Shown here one piece after another: positions 26,428-33,410 of a DNA stretch of 64,000 nt; the stretch's first letter is position 1, and every line of letters starts with the position of its first letter. Made by a program: the position numbers and the translations under genes. Source of the DNA: Pseudomonadota bacterium (GTDB taxonomy: Bacteria; Pseudomonadota; Gammaproteobacteria; JAKAQQ01); contig JAJZIH010000010.1 of assembly GCA_021810635.1 (NCBI GenBank), positions 1 to 64,000 on the forward strand, written 5' to 3'. The notes beneath the pieces are model-generated. The model was not told the origin of the DNA, did not search any database, and saw nothing but the letters and a program-made list of their open reading frames with translations.

Positions 26428-27747
26428 TCACCCGGCATTTTTTTCTCGATCAATCAACGGAAGACGTCGGCGAATACCGTTAATGATGGATGCACTGACG
26501 GATTCTGGGAACTCGGCGGGTAATCCGACCAAGGTGGCATCAATGGCCCAATCCGCGCCTGCTTGGACTTCATCCAGAATGCCCTGGGCGAATTCAGCCG
26601 AAAGGCCACACCGCACCGCGGTCTGCAGAAAGTGTCGTGGCATGATCGAATTTATCGTGTAATGTCGTCCGTCACCGACTGCCATCGTAAGCTTCATGCG
26701 GTTGTGCTCGATCTGTCCCGCATCCACATTGGGCTGTGTGGACTTGATGTCGTAGAGTGGCGTCATGTGGAACCGGCCACCAGGTAGTAGGTGGATGCTG
26801 AAGTTCTTGGCGTGGCCGTCCGTTGCCCCAATCAGCCAGAAGACGATCTGCGCTTTCAGGAAGTGCCGTTGATCAATCTCGGGTTCGTCGCTCGCTTTCA
26901 ACAATTCCAGGATCTCACGGATACCGGGGCCGCCCTCGGGCTCATATTTACGGGTCGGTGGCACGGATAGCGCCTGGCAGAAATCTTCCTGGGGGAGACG
27001 CAGGAGCCGTCCGTTTGTTGTCCAGAGGCGATCGAACCGCTCAATCACCAGCGCACGTTTTCCACTGAATTCCAGTATCTGTGTCTGCGCCGTCGGCTAT
27101 TTAAACGCCGCGGTCAAACGCATGCAAAGAGGCTCATTCTCGATGCTTTGCGTGAGGTCAATGCCGTTCGATCGTTTGCCGATTTCCGGTTTCAGGATGT
27201 GTGTTGTCGCCGTAGTGCCATGAGGCAGTTGCCACTTGCCCTGCCAGTGGAGCAGCGCGGTCTTTTCCTGAGTTCCAGCGAGGGAAATGCGGAGTTCCTT
27301 CTTTTCATCGATGCCGAGGGGGGTGCGCTTCAGATCGCCGAGGATGCCGGCGATGTCCTTGTCGTCCAGAGGACGCCCAGAGATGCCGCTAGCTGGATCG
27401 GGCTCCTCGCCATCGGGCAGGAACTGGAGGGCGCCGACGCAATCACGGCCGACAGCAGCAAGAAGGCTATAGGCATCGTTGCCGGCAGCTCCCACCCGTT
27501 CAGCCAGGCAGCGGCGGATTTGATCGTTGTCCGGAAGGAGGTTATCGAAGACCGCAATCACCGGATCGCCAATAAACCGGTCCTCGCGAAGAGGTAGTGA
27601 GAGAGAGATTGGCAACACATGTTCCCAGTCGAGCCAACTGCGGTCATACACAAAATCGGTTGCCCCACTTGACAGTCGTTGAAGGCGGCCAACCAGCCTG
27701 CCATTCAGGAAAACATTGAGGGGGATGCGTGTGCGTTGCCGCGCCAT
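26428..27747 (-). pseudogene. hipA: HipA-type kinase toxin interrupted by an in-frame amber codon
   Basis: The minus-strand frame is one continuous HipA of 439 codons except for a TAG at codon 217 (27097-27099). Upstream of it lie the N-subdomain (LNVFLNGRLVGRL), the PLREDRF region and the nucleotide loop SLAGTQEKTALL. Downstream lie VIERFDRLW, the catalytic ATDGHAKNFS and the metal-binding PLYDIKS. HipA phosphorylates glutamyl-tRNA synthetase or related targets. The residue lost is probably Leu (TTG to TAG), judging from HipA homologues. GTG at 27046-27048 could restart a C-terminal piece, but that piece would lack the ATP loop. Coupled to hipB by a one-base overlap. Confidence 0.9.
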
Positions 27748-28001
27748 CAGAACATCTCCTCCATCTTGTCAGTCGAGGATTTAGTCCGCGGGCGGATCAC
27801 AAGTTCCATGTTGAGCGCCGTAAGTACGCCAAAGAGCGTGCGGAGTTGGGTACCGTCTTCCCCGGCTTCCAGCCCGGAAATCGTGGCTTGCCGCAGGTGG
27901 GTTTTTTTACCCACTTGCTTTTGATTCATGCCGAGGGCGCGGCGGCGGCGGCGTATCGCAGCGCCGACCTGTTTTGAGGTTCGGGCGATTGGGTCAGTCA
28001 T
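27747..28001 (-). CDS. hipB: HipB-type antitoxin, helix-turn-helix regulator
   Basis: An 84-residue Xre/HipB protein that neutralises HipA and represses the operon. The HTH runs from VGAAIRRRRRALGMNQKQVG to LRQATISGLEAG, and the tail GTQLRTLFGVLTALNMELVI is the HipB dimer region. I choose ATG 28001, since GGAG lies ten bases upstream and the predicted transcript begins near 28021; ATG 28016 would leave almost no leader. The frame is intact although its toxin partner is broken. Two matching operators lie just upstream. Confidence 0.88.
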   Translation of the reverse strand: MTDPIARTSKQVGAAIRRRRRALGMNQKQVGKKTHLRQATISGLEAGEDGTQLRTLFGVLTALNMELVIRPRTKSSTDKMEEMF

Positions 28002-28027
28002 CGGGGGTAGCTCCATATTTCCTTAAC

Positions 28028-28073
28028 TTTATACGCTACAGCGTATATAAAAGCAATATACGCTTGACCGTAT
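28028..28073 (-). promoter_or_regulatory. hipBA promoter with two HipB-type operators
   Basis: On the minus strand, TTGCTT (28051-28056) and TATAAA (28028-28033) are a sigma70 promoter with an exact 17-base spacer. Two copies of ATACG-N6-CGTAT lie at 28031-28046 and 28058-28073, 27 bp apart. The first extends to the perfect arms TATACGC/GCGTATA and covers the -10 and spacer; the second lies just upstream of the -35. This is a classic arrangement for cooperative autorepression. Confidence 0.88.
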
Positions 28074-28146
28074 CGGAAGCCCTGTTCGAGGAAGCCACAG
28101 AAGGCCATGACCCGATTATTATGGGGAGCGATAAATTGTAGGCAGT

Positions 28147-28570
28147 TCAGGCGGCCGCATAACGCACGTGTTCTTCCTGGAAGAAGCGGCGGACGATATG
28201 GGGTTGCCGCTGGCGGCGGCGCAGGTGACCCGCGCACGGTGCGGAGGAGTTCGCTGCGGGTACGCGGACGGTGCCGGCCGATGTGGCTTTTGACGTCGTG
28301 ATTCAGAAGCTCGTCGGGATTGAGCTCCGGGCTGTAACCGGGGAGGAAGTAGAGGGTGATCCGGCAACCGGGACGCGCCAGCCAGACCTGGATCGCACGT
28401 GCCTTGTGCACCGGATGGCCGTCGACGATCAGGAACACCGGACGCCCGACCTGCCGCTCCAGCAGTCGGGTGAGGAACTCCCGGAATACCCGGGCGGTGA
28501 AGCCGGACTGGAACACCATGAACAGCAGCTTGCTGGCACCGGGGCGCTACGCTGCGCCATCGGGGAAGCA
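28147..28570 (-). mobile_element. IS630-family transposase C-terminal remnant
   Basis: The minus strand encodes the C-terminal half of an IS630-type DDE transposase: FMVFQSGFTARVFREFL, PVFLIVDGHPVHKARAI with a catalytic Asp, and YFLPGYSPELNPDE with the last acidic residue. At the GGG run complementary to 28229-28231 an extra base shifts the frame. Beyond it the correct frame continues as GHLRRRQR then RRFFQEEHVRYAAA and stops at 28147. The N-terminal half and both terminal repeats are missing, so it is dead. Confidence 0.85.
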
Positions 28571-28631
28571 AAAGCAGCGCGCCGGTGAGTTTTTGTCGTT
28601 GAGCCTCCCTTGAAAAGCTACAGCACACACA

Positions 28632-28660
28632 TTGACAATTTGTAGCCTACAGGCTACACA
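28632..28660 (+). promoter_or_regulatory. Promoter-operator of a truncated RelE-like toxin locus
   Basis: A consensus -35 TTGACA (28632-28637) is 17 bases from a weak -10 TACACA (28655-28660). The spacer and -10 are covered by the perfect inverted repeat TGTAGCCT-AC-AGGCTACA (28641-28658). The layout matches the autoregulated promoter of a type II toxin-antitoxin operon, and a toxin-like start codon follows at 28667. Confidence 0.75.
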
Positions 28661-28666
28661 TGGTTC

Positions 28667-28731
28667 ATGATCGAAATCCGCAAGACAGATATCTATGTTC
28701 AATGGCTTGATGGCCTGCGCGACATCCATGG
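28667..28731 (+). pseudogene. N-terminal stub of a RelE/HigB-like toxin gene
   Basis: ATG 28667 opens a frame reading [20 protein letters not shown], the N-terminus of small RelE-superfamily addiction toxins of the phage-Gp49/HI1419-like group (about 95-100 residues when whole). After roughly 21 codons the resemblance ends where the sequence meets an IS30 remnant on the other strand. No antitoxin gene follows. Promoter and operator are intact upstream, so the locus was cut by IS insertion or deletion. Confidence 0.75.
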
Positions 28732-28744
28732 GCTCGGGGGGAGC

Positions 28745-28875
28745 ACGGAGAGGTCTGCGCCCTTGGGTAGATACTGGCGCAGCAGTCCGTTGGTGTTCTC
28801 GTTGATGCCGCGCGGCCAGGGGCTGTGCGGGTCGGCGAAGTCCACCTGGATACCGGTGCGATCGGACAGTTTGGC
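28745..28875 (-). mobile_element. IS30-family transposase fragment
   Basis: About 44 codons of an IS30 transposase remain: [17 protein letters not shown] then [19 protein letters not shown]. This is the well-conserved catalytic block ending in the DDE glutamate region. It is fused in frame to an IS256 fragment on its 5' side and abuts the RelE-like stub on its 3' side. No terminal repeats or remaining transposase domains are visible. Confidence 0.85.
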
Positions 28876-29292
28876 AGGAGCCGCCATCTGGATGGCATGC
28901 AGGTCGGACTTCGCTTTGGGCTGCAGGCGTTGGGGCAGCTGGTTCAGGAGGTTGGCGGTCTGATGGACTCAACCCCTCTGGGTGCGCGTCTCGCCGGAGA
29001 CCCGTGGGAACGCCTTCCAGAAATCAAGCGCGCCATCGCCAACGGCAAGCTGCGGGTCGACGGTCAAGTCCCGGCACTTGAGGTCCTAAAGCAGATCCTT
29101 CCAGAATTCTTCAGATTCCCGGAATTCGTCGCCGAGCGCCACGAGTTCCTTCTTCCGGTCCGCGGTGGCGCCGATCACGACGAGGAGGCACTGATTGGCC
29201 TCCTCCAAGCGCACGCCGAAGTGGATCCCGTCGACCCAGAGGTCGACGGACTGGCGGCCCTTGAGGGATCGGCGTTCCCAGCGGACATGCAC
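28876..29292 (-). mobile_element. IS256-family (mutator) transposase fragment with two in-frame stops
   Basis: Conceptual translation on the minus strand gives the IS256 core: RWERRSLKGRQ, DLWVDGIHFGVRLEEANQCL with a catalytic Asp, VVIGATADRKKELVAL, then LAVGDGALDFWKAF with the second Asp and [23 protein letters not shown] at 29086-29088 and TGA at 28969-28971 interrupt it, and Cys-Trp before VH is lost. The homology runs directly into the IS30 fragment near 28876-28884. It is a decayed remnant. Confidence 0.88.
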
Positions 29293-29514
29293 AACTTTGG
29301 AGCATGGCTCCGTGGCCGATCGCCATCACACGCTTCCACCTTGCCCGCGTCATCGCATGACATCGGTCACGCTGTCCGTGCTCCCCCCGTGCGGCAGGGC
29401 GTACCGAAGCCCTAAACATGTTGAGTCGCACAGTACAACTGAGTGGTATCCACAAGAAATCGTTCAAACGGCAGTCGCTCAAAATCGCGGTGTAACTGAT
29501 TGATTTTTATATAG

Positions 29515-29600
29515 TGCCCAGGGCCGGACTCGAACCGGCATGGCCGTTTCCGGCCAAAGGATTTTAAGTCCCTTGCGTCTACCGATTTCGCCACCTGGGC
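29515..29600 (-). tRNA. tRNA-Leu (anticodon UAA)
   Basis: An 86-base class II tRNA with acceptor GCCCAGG (29594-29600) pairing with CCTGGGC, an anticodon loop CTTAAAA giving UAA, a long variable arm and GGTTCGAGTCC in the T arm. CCA is not encoded. Third gene of the Gly-Cys-Leu cluster; IS remnants begin about 220 bases beyond its 3' end. Confidence 0.96.
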
Positions 29601-29633
29601 ATCGGGATTGCACCTCTCTGGCGGGGAAATTTT

Positions 29634-29707
29634 TGGAGGCCAGGGTCGGGATCGAACCGGCGTTGACGGCTTTGCAGGCCGCTGCATGACCACTCTGCCA
29701 CCTGGCC
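29634..29707 (-). tRNA. tRNA-Cys (anticodon GCA)
   Basis: A 74-base tRNA with acceptor GGCCAGG (29701-29707) pairing with CCTGGCC, the discriminator U typical of tRNA-Cys, an anticodon loop CTGCAAA giving GCA, T loop GGTTCGATCCC and an encoded CCA. Middle gene of the cluster. Confidence 0.96.
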
Positions 29708-29744
29708 TGGATGACTTGACTCGAGAAATTCCGCAAGGAGGAGG

Positions 29745-29820
29745 TGGAGCGGGAAACGAGGCTCGAACTCGCGACCTCAACCTTGGCAAGGTTGCGCTCT
29801 ACCAACTGAGCTATTCCCGC
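29745..29820 (-). tRNA. tRNA-Gly (anticodon GCC)
   Basis: A 76-base tRNA with acceptor GCGGGAA at its 5' end, D arm TAGCTCAGTTGGTAGAGC, anticodon loop TTGCCAA giving GCC, T loop GAGTTCGAGCCTC and an encoded CCA. First gene of the cluster, directly after a strong promoter. Confidence 0.96.
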
Positions 29821-29829
29821 CTGGTCCGG

Positions 29830-29858
29830 ATCATAGCAAAAGCGGCCGGGAGCCGCAA
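29830..29858 (-). promoter_or_regulatory. Promoter of the tRNA Gly-Cys-Leu operon
   Basis: On the minus strand TTGCGG (29853-29858) and TATGAT (29830-29835) are separated by exactly 17 bases, ten bases upstream of tRNA-Gly. Confidence 0.8.
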
Positions 29859-29956
29859 TCATTTTTCTGTCGCCCATCGGCCGGATAGAATCCGGCCACA
29901 CCAAAACCTCACCTGTCTTCCCGGCCGGGGTCGAAAGCGGCCTCCGGACGAAGCAC

Positions 29957-29962
29957 TATAAT
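29957..29962 (+). promoter_or_regulatory. -10 element upstream of the LOG family gene
   Basis: A consensus TATAAT lies 21 bases before the ATG at 29984. No good -35 box stands 16-18 bases upstream, so transcription would start very near the gene and the leader would be short. Confidence 0.5.
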
Positions 29963-29983
29963 GCCGGACAGTACCGTTGAGAG

Positions 29984-30958
29984 ATGCCCCCGAATGATCC
30001 AGGACCCGAGAACCTCGTGACCCGAGTTCCAAAACCTCCAAATCCGAAAACCCGCAGTGTTCCTCTGCCCGATGAAATCCCCAGAACCACACCCGCGCAG
30101 CCGGCCCTGGCCGACCAGACCGGCGCGCTCCGGAAAAACCCGAATTACCTGGAAGCGACCCGCGACCCTGCATTTTTAGACCAGCGCGAAACCCGGGGAG
30201 TCCGCCTTCAGCTGGATTACCAAAAAACGGAATCGGTTTTGGCCCATCGTGGCATCGAAGCTACCATCGTGGTTTTCGGAAGTACCCGTCTTTGTGAACC
30301 GGATCTTGCCCGGGAAAAGTTGAAGGCACTCAAGTGCCATCCGGATCACCAGCCGGATGATCCCGGTTCACGGCAGCAACTTGCGGTTGCCGAGCGCCTC
30401 CTGGACAAGAGCCGCTTCTATGAGATCGCGCGGGCTTTTGCCCACGCAGTCGGAACGTGTCCGCAGAATCGCAACCCCACCCGGCTCTGGATCATGACCG
30501 GCGGTGGCCCCGGCATCATGGAGGCGGCCAATCGTGGCGCCTGCGAGGTCCAGGCCGAATCCATCGGACTCAACATCCGCCTTCCCCATGAACAGTATCC
30601 CAACCCCTATATCAGCCCGAACCTCTGCTTCCGCTTTCACTATTTTGCGATCCGTAAGCTGCACTTTCTGCTGCGGGCGAAGGCACTGGTGGCGTTCCCC
30701 GGCGGGTATGGAACGTTGGACGAACTTTTTGAAACGCTGACTCTGATCCAGACGCGGGTGATGGCGCCCGTCCCGGTCATCCTGGTCGGGGAATCATACT
30801 GGAGCCGCGCCGTCGATTTCGATTTCCTGGTCGAGGAAGGCGTGATCGATCCGGAGGATCGGGAACTCTTCTGGTATGCCGAATCTGCTGCCGAGATCTG
30901 GTCGGGAATCCAGGCCTGGCACGAGGCGAACGGAACCCCCCTGTTCCCCCCTGACTAG
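29984..30958 (+). CDS. LOG family protein (TIGR00730-like, Rossmann fold)
   Basis: A 324-residue cytoplasmic protein of the LOG/lysine-decarboxylase-like family, nucleotide 5'-monophosphate phosphoribohydrolases rather than decarboxylases. The motifs GGGPGIMEAANRGA and PGGYGTLDELFETLTLIQT hold the catalytic Arg/Glu and the nucleotide-binding loop, and FGSTR begins the fold. Residues 1-85 are a Pro-rich extension before the domain, with a long insert (KCHPDHQPDDPGSRQQ). The start ATG follows a TATAAT by 21 bases. Its 3' end overlaps the opposite-strand DPP4-like gene by four bases. Confidence 0.85.
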   Translation: MPPNDPGPENLVTRVPKPPNPKTRSVPLPDEIPRTTPAQPALADQTGALRKNPNYLEATRDPAFLDQRETRGVRLQLDYQKTESVLAHRGIEATIVVFGSTRLCEPDLAREKLKALKCHPDHQPDDPGSRQQLAVAERLLDKSRFYEIARAFAHAVGTCPQNRNPTRLWIMTGGGPGIMEAANRGACEVQAESIGLNIRLPHEQYPNPYISPNLCFRFHYFAIRKLHFLLRAKALVAFPGGYGTLDELFETLTLIQTRVMAPVPVILVGESYWSRAVDFDFLVEEGVIDPEDRELFWYAESAAEIWSGIQAWHEANGTPLFPPD

Positions 30959-33252
30959 TGGCGGCGGGCGGGTGCGGCCCCCGGCCCGGCCGACACGGGT
31001 TTGAGATTGCGCTCCCAGAACCGGTTCATGGTCCGGAACAGTTCGAGCCGGGTGTGGGTCCCGGCCAGTACATGCGTATTGTTCGGGAACACGAGCAGAT
31101 GGTAGGGCCGATCTGCCCTGACCAGGGCTTCGATGAACTGGAGTGTGTTTTGCCAGTGCACGTTGTCGTCACCGGTCCCGGCCACGATCAGCAGTTTGGC
31201 GCGCAGCCGGGAAGCCTGCGCAACGGTTGAGCTTTGCCGGTAGCCATCCGGGTTGGTTTGTGGGGTTCCCATGTAACGCTCGGTATAAATTGAGTCATAG
31301 TCCTGCCAGCGGGTTACGGGGGCCACGGCGATTCCTGCATGCCAGACGTTCGGTGCGTGCGTCAGCTCGTAAAGGGTCATGTAACCGCCATAACTCCAAC
31401 CCCAGATTCCAATCCGGTCCGGATCCACCCCGGCCTGGCGGCGCAGCCAGCGGACGGCCGCCTCCTGGTCGGCGAGTTCAAGATGACCCAGACGATCCTT
31501 GATCGCACCCTGGGCGATGTGACTGAAGGTACTGGCGGCGCGGTTATCCGCTGCAAAAACGATGAACCCCTCGCAGGCGAGGCGGTCGTCATAGACGATC
31601 CAGGGATTCCAGCCTTGGCTGACCAGAGCGGGTACGTCGGGGCCTCCGTACTGGTACATGATGACTGGAGAGCGGTTTGCGGGGTTGAAGCCGGGCGGGT
31701 AGAGGATTTCCGCATTAATGGAGATCGCGGGATCGGCGGATGGAATCTTGAGGAAACGGGGAGGGGTCAGATGAAGGCTTGGCGGGACATGGCTCCGGGC
31801 AAGAATCCAACGAGTCCGGCCGGTCACGGAACGCACGACATAGAGGGGAGGGGTCTTCATTGAGGAAGAGGTGACCAGCACATAGCGGGTTTTTGGGGAA
31901 AAGATCGCGCTTTCCGTCCCCTTTGTCCTGAAACGGACCCGGTGGTCGGTGCCGTCGAAGGAAACGGATTCGATGCGTTCGGTACGGGGGCCGGTTCCCG
32001 GAGAGACTAAGTAGTAAACCTCGTGCCGCCTTTTGGAGACCGCGAGGAGACGGGTGACGTTTTGCGGGCCGGGAGTGAGATGGGCCACTTCGCGCCCGTC
32101 CCGGTCGAAGCGGTAGAGGTGGTGCCAGCCGCTTTGGTCGGTGCCGAAGATGAATCCTCCGTGAGGCAGGAAAACAAGGTCGTTGTGGACATTGATCCAT
32201 TCGGGATCATGGAGTCGGAGAAGAACTTTGAGCCGGCCGTTCGCCGGGTTGATCCGGATGAGTGAAAGCCGCGTTTGTGGCCGGTTGAGTACTTCGGCAT
32301 AGAGGGCGTGGCCATGTGCATACCAGCCGAAGCGGGCCAGGTATCCGGTTCTGAGGCCGGGCAGGCGGAACCATCGGGTGCGCCCGGTCCGAATATCGTA
32401 GACGCCGAGCCGGGCCCGCGGATTGCGGGCGCCTGGTTCCGGGTAACGTTGCCAGTAGAGAGTCGGACGCTGTTTGAGGTAGTTGACCAGCGGGAAACGC
32501 AACACGCCCCGTTCGTCGAAGCGGATGAACGCCAGTTTCCGGCCTTGGGGTGACCAGGCATAACCTGACCTCAGGCCGAGTTCTTCCCGGTAGGTCCAGT
32601 CCAAGGCTCCGACGCGGAACCCCCTGCGGGGGGGCTGGATCGTCCGGGGTCGGTGGATTTTCCCCGCGAGATCGACCAGCCGGATCCCGCGGTTCTGAAC
32701 GTAACTCAGCCAGTGGTCGTGGGGAGACAGCGCATACTGGGTGACCCAGCCGTTCGTCCGGACCAGGGTGTGGAGTTTCCGGGTCCTGAGGTCGAGTTCC
32801 TCGATGCCCCGGCCGTTGATCAGCAACAGGTGACGACCGTGCGGTGACCATCGGTAGTTGACGCGACCGTAGCGCGAACTCCATTCCTTGAGGCGCTCGT
32901 TCGGAATCGAGGCATCTGAACGCAGTGCCCGGCCGAGAAGCGCAGGGCCCGCCTGGAAAATGACCTGGCCGGTCCGTGCATTGACCACCCGGAGCCGCTC
33001 GTACCCCCGCCTCCGGGCATGTCTCAGGTAAGCCAGCGCCCCGCCATTCGGGCTCCAGGAAAAGCTGTGGGGCTGGTATCCGCCCAGCGGGGGCCGGCCA
33101 GTGAAGAGCCGGAGCGGGAACCGGGCTCGACAGGATGGAGTGGCACCGAACACCGGGTGCGGCAGGAAGGTGCCGCAGGCGAGCAGGCAGACTGCCACGA
33201 TCCCGGCCGGAAGACGGCGGTCGCATCCCCAAGCGGCACATCGATTCCCCAT
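30955..33252 (-). CDS. Dipeptidyl peptidase IV-like S9B exported peptidase
   Basis: A 765-residue protein with a signal peptide (hydrophobic residues 15-36). The N-terminal beta-propeller contains LDWTYREELGLRSGYAWSPQ, with the Glu-Glu pair that in DPP4 anchors the substrate amino terminus. The C-terminal alpha/beta hydrolase has YQYGGPD, the nucleophile WGWSYGGY, the Asp in GTGDDNVHWQNT and the His in NNTHVLAG. GGAGG seven bases before the ATG supports the start. It should remove N-terminal X-Pro or X-Ala dipeptides in the periplasm. A second S9 peptidase lies 5 kb away. Confidence 0.92.
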   Translation of the reverse strand: MGNRCAAWGCDRRLPAGIVAVCLLACGTFLPHPVFGATPSCRARFPLRLFTGRPPLGGYQPHSFSWSPNGGALAYLRHARRRGYERLRVVNARTGQVIFQAGPALLGRALRSDASIPNERLKEWSSRYGRVNYRWSPHGRHLLLINGRGIEELDLRTRKLHTLVRTNGWVTQYALSPHDHWLSYVQNRGIRLVDLAGKIHRPRTIQPPRRGFRVGALDWTYREELGLRSGYAWSPQGRKLAFIRFDERGVLRFPLVNYLKQRPTLYWQRYPEPGARNPRARLGVYDIRTGRTRWFRLPGLRTGYLARFGWYAHGHALYAEVLNRPQTRLSLIRINPANGRLKVLLRLHDPEWINVHNDLVFLPHGGFIFGTDQSGWHHLYRFDRDGREVAHLTPGPQNVTRLLAVSKRRHEVYYLVSPGTGPRTERIESVSFDGTDHRVRFRTKGTESAIFSPKTRYVLVTSSSMKTPPLYVVRSVTGRTRWILARSHVPPSLHLTPPRFLKIPSADPAISINAEILYPPGFNPANRSPVIMYQYGGPDVPALVSQGWNPWIVYDDRLACEGFIVFAADNRAASTFSHIAQGAIKDRLGHLELADQEAAVRWLRRQAGVDPDRIGIWGWSYGGYMTLYELTHAPNVWHAGIAVAPVTRWQDYDSIYTERYMGTPQTNPDGYRQSSTVAQASRLRAKLLIVAGTGDDNVHWQNTLQFIEALVRADRPYHLLVFPNNTHVLAGTHTRLELFRTMNRFWERNLKPVSAGPGAAPARRH

Positions 33253-33344
33253 GGCAGCCCTCCGGTGATGCGGCAGATGACCCGTCTAGATTACCGGTTT
33301 TGGGACCCGAATACACGAACCGGAGGAGGGCCGGCCGTTCTCCT

Positions 33345-33350
33345 TATAAT
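33345..33350 (+). promoter_or_regulatory. -10 element upstream of the acyl-CoA dehydrogenase
   Basis: A consensus TATAAT lies 60 bases before ATG 33411, in the divergent gap shared with the DPP4-like gene. No matching -35 box is obvious. Confidence 0.5.
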
Positions 33351-33410
33351 ATAAGGGTCCTTGAACCGTCCGATCCAGAACAGTTCAACAACCCCCCAAG
33401 GATTGCTGCC

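Noticed and set aside
29515-29600. tRNA-Leu as an integrase attachment site for the hip/IS region
   Set aside because: I found no second copy of the tRNA 3' end at the far side of the region and no integrase gene.
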